Assembly: GCA_013146195.2 (NCBI GenBank)
Contig: CM028379.1
Span: 161,850,437 to 161,914,436, forward strand
DNA length: 64,000 nucleotides
Direction: 5' to 3'
Source: Codonopsis lanceolata
Lineage: Eukaryota; Streptophyta; Magnoliopsida; Asterales; Campanulaceae
The notes under the pieces are model-generated. The model was not told where the DNA came from. It saw only the letters and a list, made by a program, of their open reading frames with translations, and did not search any database. Below, one piece after another: positions 63,430 through 64,000 of this stretch (position 1 is the first letter of the stretch; each line of letters starts with the position of its first letter). The position numbers were made by a program, and so were the translations under genes.

Positions 63430-64000
63430 AATTAAAAAGAAGGTAATAAGGTATAAAAACAAGCCTCAAAACAGGTGACGCATCCTTAAGTGAAGCATCC
63501 TATGTACACAGGACGTATATTATAAATGCTACCATTAAAAAACAGAAATACTGTCTATGAACTCTACAAAAGGGTTAACTCCCAATGGGGTGGGTTCGCC
63601 ACACCAAAAGAACAAGGTCGGGAGAATCACCTCCTTCAACCTATTTACGCTCAATTCAATAATTCAAAAATTCTGTTGTTTCTTTCCCTCTACTGTCCAG
63701 GAGCGACATCCTAGAAGCTATTCCACCTTTTCTTGTACAGAGACCAACAAAGGAGAAGCTCCTTGACCGAGCTTGGCATAACCCAAGACGATTGAAATAG
63801 GTTGAGAATAAAGTCCCGAATCTTCCCGGCTACTGGGCAGTGCAACAATTGGTGGTTTATGCTTTCTCCATCACCCTTGTACACTAAACACCAGTTAACA
63901 TAAAAAAAATATTCTGAGCCTGCAGATTGTCTCCAATTAGAATTGCTTCATTTGCAGCCTCCCAGCTGAAAAAAGCCACTCTATTCGAGGCCTTAGATTT
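63430..64000 (-). mobile_element. L1-type LINE fragment, minus strand, running off the window
   Basis: The minus strand from 64000 reads KSKASNRVAFFSWEAANEAI, then NLQAQ, then a decayed zf-RVT region, close to the inner LINE at 52479-53107 (both contain GCGTCAC/GTGACGC and ACTCTACAAAxGGGTT). Frames are broken. Confidence 0.75.

Overview
This window is nuclear DNA of a flowering plant, most likely a eudicot. The genes are intron-rich with GT-AG introns and resemble eudicot proteins. The spaces between them are filled with Copia and other LTR retrotransposons, Mutator-like (MULE), hAT, Stowaway-like, Helitron and LINE elements, many nested in one another. I saw no bacterial or organellar gene layout, no rRNA or tRNA gene and no CRISPR array. 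The species cannot be named from sequence reading alone.

Five host genes can be rebuilt exon by exon. (1) 39-7175, plus: 3' part of a GH35 beta-galactosidase (BGAL10-like), with a one-base frameshift in one exon. (2) 10650-11863, plus: a small RING-H2 E3 ubiquitin ligase of the BIG BROTHER type, with one uncertain exon junction. (3) 15136-18675, minus: a complete 403-residue beta-1,3-galactosyltransferase (GT31) in 11 exons. (4) 39798-56529, plus: a complete 500-residue carnosine N-methyltransferase-like (N2227) protein in 18 exons; intron 1 is 6.4 kb and holds a Copia element, and intron 13 holds two nested LINE fragments. (5) 59691-62475, minus: the C-terminal exons of the organellar tRNA-modifying enzyme MnmG/GidA. 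These genes have unrelated jobs (cell wall, protein turnover, Golgi glycosylation, small-molecule or protein methylation, organellar tRNA modification); nothing suggests a pathway cluster.

The most striking region is 18.96-37.0 kb. About 190 bp at each end are inverted, diverged copies of one another. Between them lie a DUF1985-type gene (plus strand, as in Ulp1-like MULEs) and a decayed MURA-type transposase (minus strand). I read this as one old giant MULE. It was later hit by an LTR inserted in the DUF1985 gene (itself hit by an internally deleted Copia element with TSD TTAAT), by a solo LTR inserted in the transposase zinc knuckle (TSD GGTTG; itself hit by a 1.47-kb MULE with a 9-bp TSD), and by a hAT MITE (TSD ATTGCATT). 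With the insertions removed the element would be roughly 9 kb.

Two tandem copies (7.7-9.6 kb) and one inverted copy (38.0-39.5 kb) of a second, small MULE-like family carry internal 70-80-bp minisatellites; the third copy is split by a 710-bp hAT element with an 8-bp TSD. A Helitron 3' end (hairpin plus CTAG) with a decayed helicase lies at 12.7-13.4 kb. Two unrelated insertions (the Copia element in intron 1 and a fragment at 58.5 kb) are flanked by direct repeats of about 50 bp, far longer than normal target-site duplications.
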